Under the pieces are notes generated by a model. It ran no database searches. It had not been told where the DNA came from and worked only from the letters and a program-made list of their open reading frames with translations. A DNA stretch of 64,000 bases from Spirosoma sp. (GTDB lineage Bacteria > Bacteroidota > Bacteroidia > Cytophagales > Spirosomataceae), in assembly GCF_026391055.1 (NCBI RefSeq), contig NZ_JAPLET010000015.1:558001-622000 (forward strand), read 5' to 3'. Below, one piece after another: positions 34,992 through 44,110 of this stretch. The translations under genes and the position numbers were made by a program. Positions within the stretch are counted from its first letter, which is position 1. Every line of letters begins with the position of its first letter.

Positions 34992-35671
34992 GGCAGTCGG
35001 GTCGAAAAGACGTAACCGGCTCCGTATCGGGTCTGGATATAATCCGGGCACCCCGCCGTTATGAGCTTACGGCGCAGGTTTTTGACGTGCGTATACAGGA
35101 ACTCGTGCGAGTCGGCGGCATCCATGGCATCGCCCCAGACATGCTCCGCGATGGCTGATTTCGACAGTAGCCGATTGGCATTGGTAACTAAAAACAGGAG
35201 CAGTTCGTATTCTTTACCCGTCAGTTTAATATCGCTCTCCTCAATTGTCACCCGTTGCTGGTCGGGCCAGAGAGTGAGCGACCCGGCTGTTAGTTGGGCC
35301 TGCCCATTAAACAAGCGTCGGCGCAGCACCGACCGCAACCTGGCGTTGAGTTCGGGCAGGTGAAAAGGCTTTGTCAGGTAGTCGTCGGCTCCGGCATCCA
35401 GACCGGTAAGTTTATCAGCCAGTGCGTCTTTAGCCGTTACGACAATAATGCCTGCCGTCGACTGCCGCTTTTTAAGTGCCCTGACCAAATCGAGGCCATT
35501 GCCGTCGGGCAGCATCAGGTCGACCACTACGCAATCGTAGTCATAATCATTTATTTTTTCAGCCGCTTCGGCAAATGTGGTAGCTGTAGTAACGGCATAG
35601 CCCTCACTTTCCAGATAGTGCTGTACCGCGGTTTGTAAAGCGGGTTCGTCTTCAATCAGGAGTATTTTCAT
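34988..35671 (-). CDS. OmpR/PhoB-family response regulator
   Basis: A 227-residue two-component regulator with a receiver domain (1-115; acidic ED at 7-8, phospho-acceptor Asp51 in VVVDLMLPDGNG, Thr in VVTAKD, Lys in YLTKPF) and a winged-helix DNA-binding domain (about 125-225; LTGKEYELLLFL...RRKLITAGCPDYIQTRYGAGYVF). Its TGA shares bases with the ATG of the kinase. A perfect 38-bp palindrome lies 11 bases upstream of its ATG, so its promoter must sit in or beyond that element. Confidence 0.92.
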   Translation of the reverse strand: MKILLIEDEPALQTAVQHYLESEGYAVTTATTFAEAAEKINDYDYDCVVVDLMLPDGNGLDLVRALKKRQSTAGIIVVTAKDALADKLTGLDAGADDYLTKPFHLPELNARLRSVLRRRLFNGQAQLTAGSLTLWPDQQRVTIEESDIKLTGKEYELLLFLVTNANRLLSKSAIAEHVWGDAMDAADSHEFLYTHVKNLRRKLITAGCPDYIQTRYGAGYVFSTRLP

Positions 35672-35681
35672 AGGATTGTAT

Positions 35682-35766
35682 CAGACAGCCTGTCTCCGGC
35701 CACCCGGCCCGCTGTCTGTATGTTGCCGACAGACAGCGGGCCGGGTGGCCGGAGACAGGCTGTCTG
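35682..35766. repeat. perfect 38-bp palindromic element with 9-base loop
   Basis: Arms 35682-35719 and 35729-35766 are exactly complementary and very GC-rich. Each arm starts with CAGACAG and ends with CTGTCTG, so each arm can also fold on its own. The element fills the spacer between the aldo/keto reductase stop (35775) and the response-regulator start (35671), both on the minus strand. It may be a terminator, a REP/MITE-like mobile palindrome or both. Confidence 0.88.
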
Positions 35767-35774
35767 GTACAAGT

Positions 35775-36746
35775 TTACTGACTCCACTCGGTTGGCGTAC
35801 GGTCCCAGCGGTGGCCTTTCAATTCCTGTAACAACTCGGGCGCTAGGGGACCTTTGTCGCTCACGGCGGTATTGGCTTCTACATTGCGAATCTGGCGCAT
35901 TCCCGGAATGGTCGTGTGTACATCCGGGTTGCTCAGAATGAAGCGAAGGGCCATTTCGGGCATGGTCATACCGCCTGAAAGGAGCGGCTTCAGCGCATCG
36001 GCATGGTCAACACTGCTATTCAGGTTTTCGGGTACGAAATACGTTGACCGCCAGTCGTTTGCCGGGAAGGTCGTCTCTTTCGTGAAGGTGCCCGTTAACG
36101 TACCTTCATCGAAGGGGACACGGGCAATGATGCCCACGTTCATCTCACGACAGAGCGGAAACAGGTTGTCTTCGGGGTTCTGGTCGAAGATGTTGTAAAT
36201 AACCTGTACAGCGTCGATTAACCCCGTGCGGATGGTATTGAGGCTGTTATCCGGCTCCCAGCGATTCACCGACAGGCCCCACGCCCGTACTTTACCCTGT
36301 TCACTCAGCTTCATGATGGCTTCTTTCCATTCATCCTGATCGGCCCAGCTGTCTTCCCAGACGTGAAACTGTTGCAGGTCGATGGTATCCACACCGAGGT
36401 TCTTCAGGCTTTTTTCGGTGTATTCAACGATGTAATCGGCCGGAAAAACGTCTTTCAGCTTAGCGCCTGCTTTCGATGGCCACTGCCGGTTTTTGGGTGG
36501 AATTTTGGTGGCTCCGTATAGTCGCTTGTCGGAGTTGTTCTTCAATAGTTGGTTGAGAATTTCTTCACTGACACCATCGGCATAGGCCCAGGCGGTATCA
36601 AAAAAATTACATCCCAGTTCAACGGAGCGCTGGAGGGCGCGCAAAACTTCAGCTTTATCGGACCCGGTCCAGCCAGCCAGGCCCCACATGCCATAGCCAA
36701 TTTCAGAGATGTTCCAGCCTGTCCGGCCAAATGTACGATACTTCAT
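35775..36746 (-). CDS. aldo/keto reductase
   Basis: A 323-residue NADPH-dependent oxidoreductase of the AKR superfamily. The catalytic tetrad is visible: Asp50 and Tyr55 in FFDTAWAYADG, Lys81 in GATKIPPK and His128 in QQFHVW. The C-terminal part with NVGIIARVPFDEGTLTG and IRNVEANTA fits the cofactor-binding region. The N-terminal RTFGRTGWNISEIGYGMWG is typical of the YajO/YghZ/Tas-like group. No operon partner; the 3' end runs into the large palindrome. Confidence 0.9.
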   Translation of the reverse strand: MKYRTFGRTGWNISEIGYGMWGLAGWTGSDKAEVLRALQRSVELGCNFFDTAWAYADGVSEEILNQLLKNNSDKRLYGATKIPPKNRQWPSKAGAKLKDVFPADYIVEYTEKSLKNLGVDTIDLQQFHVWEDSWADQDEWKEAIMKLSEQGKVRAWGLSVNRWEPDNSLNTIRTGLIDAVQVIYNIFDQNPEDNLFPLCREMNVGIIARVPFDEGTLTGTFTKETTFPANDWRSTYFVPENLNSSVDHADALKPLLSGGMTMPEMALRFILSNPDVHTTIPGMRQIRNVEANTAVSDKGPLAPELLQELKGHRWDRTPTEWSQ

Positions 36747-36844
36747 AACAAGGGTTAAAATTTGTTGAATTTAGAGCGGTTCATCAGGGCACTTTACAAG
36801 CAAGGCGTTTCCGGTGTCCTTTTACCGCTGTCGTTAATTAGTTT

Positions 36845-37254
36845 TTATGAATATAAGTTACCGTTGATTTTCCTGTGAATGCCATTGCACAGTAAATCAG
36901 CGTTAAAGTTAATAAGCAACCCTAATTTTACTCGAGCCATTCGGAGGTAAGTAAGGAGTTGAATGTGATGGATTGGCATCCGTTCCTGAACGGCTTGCAG
37001 TTCTATGATGATTGCTTCATAAATCACAATGCCCATAGCGAATGTTTTGTTCAAAATATGGCCCTTGTAAATCACGGGTAATTCGACCTGTCGCTCAACG
37101 TACAGGCCGAGACTTTTCAGTTCGAATAAAATGAGAGGTATTCTCCATACACACTTTCGAGTAAGCCAGAGCCTAACTCCCGGTGTACGTCAATACTGGC
37201 ACCTATAATCTTACTGCTTAGCGATTTATAGGGTGCTTCGTTCGTAGTGGTTAC
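36845..37254 (-). pseudogene. frameshifted GxxExxY protein remnant
   Basis: The C-terminal part is an intact 76-codon frame (36845-37075; IELQAVQERMPIHHIQLLTYLRMARVKLGLLINF), characteristic of GxxExxY (PDDEXK-like) proteins. Upstream in another frame of the minus strand lies the matching N-terminus (YKSLSSKIIGASIDVHRELGSGLLESVYGEYL, about 37230-37135, GxxExxY motif = GSGLLESVY), then after a frameshift near 37125 FELKSLGLYVERQ and VELPVIYKG. The two parts join into one normal-length protein, but a one-base indel in the T-rich CATTTTATTCG run and the lack of a start codon at the 5' end make it non-functional. Confidence 0.78.
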
Positions 37255-37349
37255 GTTTGTCTAACCAAAAAAGAATATTTTTTTCAGCTTTTGGATGGGA
37301 TGCTTTTAGAATTAGGCTTGTCTGTTCACTACACCTATTTACAGAAAGT

Positions 37350-37493
37350 CTTTGTGTCTCTGTAGTTTATAAAGATATTGAATTACAGAGACGCAAAGAA
37401 CACAGAGCAAAAGGATTATTAAGAGGGGGTACCTGTGTCGCTATCCGACTGTATACGGAAGACTTTGTGTTCTTTGTGTTTCTGTGGTTCATA
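37350..37493. repeat. TTTGTGTCTCTGT-type intergenic repeats
   Basis: CTTTGTGTCTCTGTAGTT (37350-37367) is mirrored by AATTACAGAGACGCAAAG (37381-37398) with two mismatches; a further direct copy CTTTGTGTTTCTGTGG occurs at about 37472-37487, preceded by TTTGTGTTC. This repeat family is not part of any gene and occupies the 5' region of the monooxygenase-like gene. An open frame that runs through it is an artefact. Confidence 0.7.
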
Positions 37494-37541
37494 AAAAACA
37501 TGGCTGACAGAACCTATTCTATTCGTCTAACTACAAAAAAT

Positions 37542-37841
37542 ATGCTCGTTCGTATCGTTCGCATGACGTTTCAGGAGGATAAACTGGACGATTTTCATGC
37601 CATTTTTGACCGATCAAAGCACCACATTCGGGCTTTTTCCGGTAATCATCACCTCGAACTCCTACGCGATTCCGATCAGCCAAACGTGCGTATGACCTAC
37701 AGCCTTTGGGAATCGGCCGACGCGCTGGAGGCTTATCGCCGAAGTGACCTATTTCGCACAACCTGGGCCGCTACCAAAGTGCTCTTCGCCGAGCGACCCA
37801 TAGCGTTTTCGGGCGAAAAGCTGGAAGAGATAAACGGTTGA
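37542..37841 (+). CDS. antibiotic biosynthesis monooxygenase (ABM) domain protein
   Basis: A 99-residue ferredoxin-like single-domain protein: MLVRIVRMTF, HAIFDRSKHHIRAFSGNHHLELLRDSD, TYSLWESADALEAYRRSDLFRTTW and F. The pattern (beta-strand, helix, GxxxxxLLRD, W/S-x-x-x-A, YRxSxLF) fits the ABM family of cofactor-free monooxygenases and stress-related homologues. The ATG at 37542 is preferred over 37500 and 37257 because the upstream codons are encoded by an intergenic repeat. It lies 63 bases before the large plug protein on the same strand. Substrate unknown. Confidence 0.68.
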   Translation: MLVRIVRMTFQEDKLDDFHAIFDRSKHHIRAFSGNHHLELLRDSDQPNVRMTYSLWESADALEAYRRSDLFRTTWAATKVLFAERPIAFSGEKLEEING

Positions 37842-37904
37842 TTCAGTGAGTAAAATCACTTAAATTGTGCCTTCTGCACACAAAATATCAACCCCTCAAC
37901 ATAC

Positions 37905-40900
37905 ATGAATCGTCAGCTTTCCATTACCTGGTTGACTACCTGTCTGCTAACCTGGCTGACCACGATCACGTATGGGCAAACCACCACGCTCACGGGCTAT
38001 GTGTCGGATGCCACCACGGGTAAACCAATGCCGTTTGCCAACGTTTATCTTAACGGCAGCACCCGCGGTACGACCACTAACGAGCAGGGGTATTATTCAC
38101 TAAAGGGCGTGCCACTTGGAACGGTTGAGGTAGTGGCCTCCTTCATTGGCTATCAGCCGAGCAAACGCATATTTCGGCTGGATAATAACCCCGATAATAG
38201 AGTTAGCTTCCGGCTTAAACCCAGCGATCAAACGCTGGCCACCGTTACCGTTCGGGGAAATCCTAAAAAATGGCAGCAGCATCTGAGGCAATTCAAACGG
38301 CAGCTACTGGGCGAACCTTTTGGTGGCCAATGCCAGATTTTAAATGTCGATGCACTGAGCTTTCACGAAGAAGACAGCCATCTGAAAGCCACCGCCAGCG
38401 AGCCACTCGTTATTGAGAACCAGGCGCTGGGGTATAAAATCTGGTACGACCTGCTGCACTTCGACGGAACATCAAAAAAGGTATATTATGCCGGAGCTAC
38501 CCGGTTTGAAGAGATCAAGCCGACGGATGAACGGCAGGCTAACCGATTCCGGCGTAACCGAATGCGGGCTTATCAAGGATCGACCCGGCATTTGATGGCC
38601 AGTTTGATCGACAGCACGTACGAGAAGGAGGGCTTCCTGGTCTATCAGGAAGATCTGGTCGTGCCAATTGCAAAAAATAGAGATAATCGAACTACATTAT
38701 TCGGTTCGGTGAATGGCCGTCTCAAGCCATTACGCATAAAAGAAATGATTCAGCCGGGGCGATTGCCAAACGAGCGACGGCTGGTATCGGCCCAGCCCCT
38801 GGTGGTGTTTTACACCAATGCCCAGTCCAACTATTCACCGTATTTCGATGCCCGTTATGCCTACACACAAATTGTGCTACCTGCCGGACAACTCGAAATG
38901 ACGGTGGATGGAACGGTTACGCTGCCCTTCGGCGCTGAAATTCAGGGGTCGCTGGCCGACGACCGCGTATCGACCATGCTGCCCGCCGACTGGACTCCTA
39001 ATCCGGCCGATGCCGAATCTACGAAGATCAACGCCCCCGTTGCTACTCAGGGAAAGCTGATGCCGCCCGACGCCCGCATGAACCGGATTGCAAGGGCCTT
39101 TAACGAGCGGTTTCAGGCACTGGCGCCAGTTTTGTTTCTGCATACCGATAAGCCTCTTTACGCTACCGGCGACCGCGTCTGGCTAAGTGCGTACCTGCTC
39201 GATGCCACTACGAACCGCCGACCACTTGGTGAAACAGCTATTCATACTGATCTGCTGACGGCCTCGGGCAAACTTATTCAACATCAATGGCTAAAGGTGG
39301 AGGACGGTCGGGCAATTGGAAACTTCCGGTTGTCAGACACGTTGGCTTCGGGAACGTACCGGTTGAGGGCCTATACGGATGAAGACGACGGCCAGCACCG
39401 ACCTGCTTTTGATCGGTCTATTGCGGTGTATAATATTCTTCAGGGAACGGGCCTGACGCGCAAATCCGTTGCTACCGATACGTTGCAAAAGTCAATGGAC
39501 GTTCAGCTTTTGCCCGAAGGCGGTCGATGGTTGGTGGGGTTGCCTGCCCGGCTAGGCATCAAGATCGTTCAGCCAAACGGGCATGGGTTAGCTGTAACGG
39601 GTCGGATTGTAAACGAGCAGGGCATGGAAGTCGCCCGGTTTGTAACCAGTGCGCTCGGGATGGGTAGTGTCGTGTTGACGCCCCAGAACGGCCGTAAATA
39701 TTACGCTGAAGTGCAGCACAATGGCTACCAGCAGTTGACTCCGCTGCCCTCAGCCGAGCCGGAAGGATTCATGCTGGCGGCCGATGTAGTTAGCGATACC
39801 AGTCGGCTGGCGCTTACAATACTGGGTACCAGCCGCCCGGCGAAAGACTCGGTGTATGTGCTGATTCAGCAACAGGGCCGACTGGTGGAGCAACGAAAGA
39901 TTTTGCTCGACAATGGCGTGGCGCGGGTAAATCTGCCGAGTGCGTCGCTGCCGTCGGGGCTCAACCAGATTACCCTTTACGATGCTACCGCCCGCCCACA
40001 AGCCGAACGGCTGGTCTTTTTGCCCGAACGGGTACCGCCCATAAAAGTAATTGTGGGGGTGAACAAAACGCGCTATCAGCCCCGTGAGAAGGTAATCATG
40101 AGTGTTAACCTGAATGATGATGGTTTACCCGCCGTAGCAGGGTTGTCGGCTTCCATCACCGATATTGGGCAGGTGCCTGACGATACCGCAGAAGCCACCA
40201 TTCGTACGCACTTATTGCTCACCGGCGAACTACGCGGACATGTTGAACAACCTAATTGGTACGTTACCGATAACTCACCTGCAACCCGCCGGGCGGTCGA
40301 TGACCTGTTATTGACGCAGGGCTGGCGACGGGTAAGCGGTACTCCCTCCACCGAATTACTCGGGGGCGTTTCGGTGATGGGGCGGCTACTCAACACCAAA
40401 AACCAACCGATGGCGGGCGCACAGGTCATTTTGGCCTCTACTGCTGCCGGGCAGGCATTTGTGCGGTCGGCGGGTGCCGACGAGTGGGGCCGGTTTCGGC
40501 TTGCGGGTTTTTCCATTGCCGATACGCTTAAGCTGGTAGCCCAGATTACCGATCGTCAGTTAAAAAATATTCCGGGTAAAGACGTCCATCTGGTGCTGGA
40601 AGGGCCGCAAACCAGCTGGCTGCCGGATACCGCGCGGGTACTGCCGAATTGGTCGGCTCTGCGGGCGCAACTGGATGCAGCTCGCACCCGTCAGGAAGGA
40701 GACGCAGAGTTTTACCGGGATAAACGAGTGAAACTACTGAAAGAAGTGACCGTTCGAGGCCGACGAACCGATGATCGTCCGGAGGATATTCAACGGTCCA
40801 GTCTGCACAAAGAAGCCGATGCGGTACTACTCTTCGATGATAAGTCACCCCGTTTTTTCAATTTGTACGAAATGATACGAGGGCGGGTCGCCGGAGTTAC

Positions 40901-41483
40901 CGTAGCCCAGTCAACGACATCGCTGGTGGGGTCTTATCAGGTCATTATTCGGGGAATTGGCAGTCTTAAGAGTAGTACACAGCCATTATTTCTGATGGAT
41001 GGCATGCCCATTGATGATGCTGATGGTACCGCTTTGCTCTCCTTTAATCCGGCCGATATTGAGCGGATCGAAGTGCTGAAAAACGGGGGCACGGCGGGTA
41101 TTTATGGCGTTCGGGGCGGCAATGGGGTCATTGCGTTTTACTCCAGGCGTTTCCGGCCGGGGCAGTCGACCGCTGATGATGAAAAAGCGGGTATAAAACA
41201 GATACAGGTTATTGGTTTCCCATCCGTTCAGCGGGAGTTTTACGTGCCCCACTATGAAACCGCTTCGGCAGATCGGCCCGGCGAAGGGCAGACGGAGTCT
41301 TCGGAGCGTATCGACCGACGGGACGTGTTGTACTGGAAGCCCATCATGCAAACCGACAGTCAGGGCCATAGCCAACTGGTGTTCCCGCTATCAGACGTTG
41401 TGCGAACGTTGCGGGTAGTCGTACAGGGCATCACGGCCGATGGACGACCGGTGGTGGGTATACATCATATTCGCGTGCAGTAG
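37905..41483 (+). CDS. large carboxypeptidase-D-like/MG2/TonB-plug protein without barrel
   Basis: A 1192-residue exported protein. Signal peptide about 1-24, carboxypeptidase-regulatory-like domain (about 27-112; LTGYVSDATTGKPMPFANVYL), a central part with macroglobulin-like MG2 domains (about 395-700; LHTDKPLYATGDRVWLSAYLLD), another carboxypeptidase-like sandwich (about 815-880) and a SusC-type plug near 965-1080 (LLFLMDGMPIDDADGTALLSFNPADIERIEVLKN, YGVRGGNGVI). No beta-barrel of a TonB receptor follows; only about 100 residues remain. Such plug-only proteins occur in Bacteroidota but have no established function. They may cap or assist other transport complexes at the outer membrane. Confidence 0.75.
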   Translation: MNRQLSITWLTTCLLTWLTTITYGQTTTLTGYVSDATTGKPMPFANVYLNGSTRGTTTNEQGYYSLKGVPLGTVEVVASFIGYQPSKRIFRLDNNPDNRVSFRLKPSDQTLATVTVRGNPKKWQQHLRQFKRQLLGEPFGGQCQILNVDALSFHEEDSHLKATASEPLVIENQALGYKIWYDLLHFDGTSKKVYYAGATRFEEIKPTDERQANRFRRNRMRAYQGSTRHLMASLIDSTYEKEGFLVYQEDLVVPIAKNRDNRTTLFGSVNGRLKPLRIKEMIQPGRLPNERRLVSAQPLVVFYTNAQSNYSPYFDARYAYTQIVLPAGQLEMTVDGTVTLPFGAEIQGSLADDRVSTMLPADWTPNPADAESTKINAPVATQGKLMPPDARMNRIARAFNERFQALAPVLFLHTDKPLYATGDRVWLSAYLLDATTNRRPLGETAIHTDLLTASGKLIQHQWLKVEDGRAIGNFRLSDTLASGTYRLRAYTDEDDGQHRPAFDRSIAVYNILQGTGLTRKSVATDTLQKSMDVQLLPEGGRWLVGLPARLGIKIVQPNGHGLAVTGRIVNEQGMEVARFVTSALGMGSVVLTPQNGRKYYAEVQHNGYQQLTPLPSAEPEGFMLAADVVSDTSRLALTILGTSRPAKDSVYVLIQQQGRLVEQRKILLDNGVARVNLPSASLPSGLNQITLYDATARPQAERLVFLPERVPPIKVIVGVNKTRYQPREKVIMSVNLNDDGLPAVAGLSASITDIGQVPDDTAEATIRTHLLLTGELRGHVEQPNWYVTDNSPATRRAVDDLLLTQGWRRVSGTPSTELLGGVSVMGRLLNTKNQPMAGAQVILASTAAGQAFVRSAGADEWGRFRLAGFSIADTLKLVAQITDRQLKNIPGKDVHLVLEGPQTSWLPDTARVLPNWSALRAQLDAARTRQEGDAEFYRDKRVKLLKEVTVRGRRTDDRPEDIQRSSLHKEADAVLLFDDKSPRFFNLYEMIRGRVAGVTVAQSTTSLVGSYQVIIRGIGSLKSSTQPLFLMDGMPIDDADGTALLSFNPADIERIEVLKNGGTAGIYGVRGGNGVIAFYSRRFRPGQSTADDEKAGIKQIQVIGFPSVQREFYVPHYETASADRPGEGQTESSERIDRRDVLYWKPIMQTDSQGHSQLVFPLSDVVRTLRVVVQGITADGRPVVGIHHIRVQ

Positions 41484-41503
41484 CGCTGTTTTGTCCTTTC
41501 TAC

Positions 41504-42028
41504 TTATTTTCCCCAGACAGGCGTAGGTGTATTTGCATCGAAAAGCTCGTCGATGTAATAATCTCGTCTTGGGCGTTTATTACATTCATCGCCACCAATC
41601 GGATATAGGCAGGCCGCATAGATCGCCACATCGTTGGGGTTCATCAAACTGACATACGCTCCATTCGGGTATTTGTCTGTTTTATGCGCCCGCTTCAGCA
41701 GGCAATGGCCAAGTTCATGAAACACCAGGCATTCCCGCGCCTGCTGACTGGCTTGCTGCCAGCAAAAAGCGTCGCTATTTAGCGTAATACGGGGTGTTTT
41801 GCCATTGTCGAGCAAACACTCCCCGCATATATCTTCGCTCACGGCTGACCCGAATGTAACAATCAGATTGTCGGTCGAAACCTGACTGTTTCGCTTTTTC
41901 GCTTCTTTCCGAAACGACTGGATATACGGCTCCACCTCAGTTGGCACACTATATTGTATGGGTTCTGGTTGAGGGTCTGAGTGGCAGCCTGTCAATAGAA
42001 AGAGTATTAAAAATAGATAATGGCGCAT
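41504..42028 (-). CDS. lipoprotein zinc metallopeptidase (HExxH)
   Basis: A 174-residue lipoprotein from ATG 42028, with lipobox LTGC at about 10-13 (MRHYLFLILFLLTGC). The HELGH motif lies in ECLVFHELGHCLLKRAH (about 108-124), and a third zinc ligand may follow in the H/D-rich KTDKYPNG part. Several Cys residues (C in DICGECLLD, CLYPIGGDECNKR) may form disulfides. It is small for a protease. It is convergent with the large plug protein gene. Putative peptidase only; the substrate is unknown. Confidence 0.7.
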   Translation of the reverse strand: MRHYLFLILFLLTGCHSDPQPEPIQYSVPTEVEPYIQSFRKEAKKRNSQVSTDNLIVTFGSAVSEDICGECLLDNGKTPRITLNSDAFCWQQASQQARECLVFHELGHCLLKRAHKTDKYPNGAYVSLMNPNDVAIYAACLYPIGGDECNKRPRRDYYIDELFDANTPTPVWGK

Positions 42029-42167
42029 ATGAAAAAGAGGACGCTGGAGTGAGTATTTACTCATGCCATTTCATCTGGGAAGCCGGTCCGGCGTCCCGGT
42101 TTGCTTTCGTCAGTAAATACTGACTTCATAAAGAGGCACGAGCGTATGCGCGCGCCAGCGCAACCGA

Positions 42168-43370
42168 TTAAGCTTTACGCTTCCACGCCAACCACGCCAC
42201 TACGGCCAGACAAGTACCAAACCAAGCGAAGGGTAATCGCAGATCAATCAACGATAGAATCCCAAATATCACGGTTGTCACAAAGCTGGCTACGCCCTGT
42301 AAGGCCTGGTTGATCCCGAAGATTTCGCCCCGGTCTTCGTCTGATGTTAGTTGGGCCATCAGTCCTTCAATCAGGCCCTGAATGAGCGACAGCGTCAGAC
42401 AGTCGACTGTAACCAGGATGTACAGCCACAAAACTGACGTTCCCACTAGTCCATAACTGCCCAGCACTGGTGCACCCAAAAGAGCAAGCCAGAAAATGCC
42501 CCGTCGCTGGTTAATTCGATCGGCAATGTAGGCGTAAAAGACATAGCTGATGACAACGCTTAGTCCTCCGAAATACATGAAGAAATAAGAAATAGCTTTG
42601 GCGTCCATCTGCAACGCCCCGAAGCTGGCGAAGGTGACGAAGTAAAAATAGTAGCCGGTGCTGAGCGTAAGCGCCAGTTGCATCATAACCAATATCTTCA
42701 GGCCTTTGTATTGCCGATCTTTGGCTAGCAGCCTTGTCCACAGAGTATGTACGTCGAGTGAGTTGGCCAGTTCCGTTTTCAGGGCTGCTGTTGTAATACC
42801 TGGCGGATTGGGATGGGTTTCGCGCAGTGTCCAGCTTAGAATCATGTTCACACTCGATAAGGTAACGGCCATGATCGCGACCACCCGTGCCTGATCGCCC
42901 TGAACCACATCGAAGGTCGTCAGCAACAGGCCCGATACCGCCGGACCAATGACGAACCCGAGCGAGATGATTGCACCTTCAATGCCGAGGTTTTTAAACA
43001 GACTTTCTTTGGGCGAAATATCCGTAATTGCCGAGCGGACCGTGGCGTACATGCCATTCGTCGTGCCATCGCTCACCCGATTCGCAAAGTAATACCCCAC
43101 CCGAACGGGAAGCAGCAGGCAGTCGGCGAGGAAGGTGCCAATGGCCGAAATGATAAAAATGGGGCGACGGCCGTAACCATCAGAGAGCTTTCCTAACAGC
43201 GGGGCCGAGAACAACTGCATACCCAGAAACAGCGCTGTACCAACGGCCAGCCATAATTGGGGGCGTTCCAGCCCTTTTACAAACTCCGGCAAAATTGGGC
43301 CGACCGCCGAGCCGACAATGACATCAATGAAAATGATGGCGTAAATATGAAACAGTTGACGGTTGGCCAC
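42168..43370 (-). CDS. MFS transporter (TetA/drug-resistance-like)
   Basis: A 400-residue inner-membrane protein with about twelve hydrophobic helices. The MFS motif A is GKLSDGYGRRPIF (about 60-72; GxLxDrxGRRP), and RVSDGTTNGMYATVRSAITDI is the motif near the TM4 loop that is seen in TetA-like proton antiporters. It lies 27 bases downstream of the MarR regulator gene on the same strand and is likely co-transcribed and regulated with it. Probable drug or solute:H+ antiporter; substrate unknown. Confidence 0.85.
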   Translation of the reverse strand: MANRQLFHIYAIIFIDVIVGSAVGPILPEFVKGLERPQLWLAVGTALFLGMQLFSAPLLGKLSDGYGRRPIFIISAIGTFLADCLLLPVRVGYYFANRVSDGTTNGMYATVRSAITDISPKESLFKNLGIEGAIISLGFVIGPAVSGLLLTTFDVVQGDQARVVAIMAVTLSSVNMILSWTLRETHPNPPGITTAALKTELANSLDVHTLWTRLLAKDRQYKGLKILVMMQLALTLSTGYYFYFVTFASFGALQMDAKAISYFFMYFGGLSVVISYVFYAYIADRINQRRGIFWLALLGAPVLGSYGLVGTSVLWLYILVTVDCLTLSLIQGLIEGLMAQLTSDEDRGEIFGINQALQGVASFVTTVIFGILSLIDLRLPFAWFGTCLAVVAWLAWKRKA

Positions 43371-43397
43371 AAAAAAGGGGTTCGGTAGGGTGCAAAG

Positions 43398-44105
43398 TTA
43401 CCCTACCATGCGTTCATATACCTCGTTGAATTCACTATTCCGACTTTGTTTGTAATGGTCGGTATGGTAGCGGTCGAGTTTATCAAGAATCTGTACCAGA
43501 ATGGCCTTCTCGCCGTCTGTCAATGAACCGAAAGCGACGTCGGCTACCTGATTCATGATTGGGAAACACTCCTGAATAGTCGCCAGCCCTTTTGGTGTTA
43601 AACGCAGACGTTTGGACCGGCGATCCTGTTCGTCGGGAAACTCTTCGAGGTATTCCATTCGGATGTGCCGGTTGATAATATCGGTCCCCGACGCGAATTC
43701 CGCCATCATTTCATAGATCACTTCACTCTTTTTAGGCGTACCCATCTGTAATACGACAAGTAGATAAACTGGGTCGTCCATGCCTTTGACATCCAGCGAC
43801 TGCATGGCCTTTTTAGAGTAGAAATAAGCATATTTCGACAGCCTGCCGACCAATGCCGCCAACCGGGCTTCGGGCCGAATAGAAATCATCGGCTGGTGTA
43901 CCGTGTCGCTGAGGCTCTCTTTCCATTGGTCGTTGTGAATCTTGTCGTCATCGACGGTAGGAATGGCCCCGTTTGTTGCCGATTCATGCAGTTGATTGGT
44001 TAGGAAATGCAGACAGAAACCCGCCAGCGTGGCATCTGGCGTAACGGCACTATAAGCGGCCCATCGATTAACCAACTCAATAACGTTTTGCTCTCCTTTA
44101 TCCAT
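43398..44105 (-). CDS. MarR-family transcriptional regulator
   Basis: A 235-residue regulator with a MarR-like winged helix: helices around VYLLVVLQMGTPKKSEVIYEMM, recognition region IINRHIRMEYLEEF, and the wing DEQDRRSKRLRLTPKGLATI (DxRxxR signature). The ATG at 44105 (MDKGEQNVIELV) is preferred; seven more residues are possible. It lies upstream of the MFS gene, and divergent from the ABC exporter operon. Dyads TACG-N4-CGTA (44111-44122 and 44192-44203) frame the shared intergenic region and are its likely binding sites. Confidence 0.85.
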   Translation of the reverse strand: MDKGEQNVIELVNRWAAYSAVTPDATLAGFCLHFLTNQLHESATNGAIPTVDDDKIHNDQWKESLSDTVHQPMISIRPEARLAALVGRLSKYAYFYSKKAMQSLDVKGMDDPVYLLVVLQMGTPKKSEVIYEMMAEFASGTDIINRHIRMEYLEEFPDEQDRRSKRLRLTPKGLATIQECFPIMNQVADVAFGSLTDGEKAILVQILDKLDRYHTDHYKQSRNSEFNEVYERMVG

Positions 44106-44110
44106 AACAC

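Noticed and set aside
37257..37541. N-terminal extension of the ABM-domain protein
   Set aside because: The extension is encoded by TTTGTGTCTCTGT intergenic repeats.
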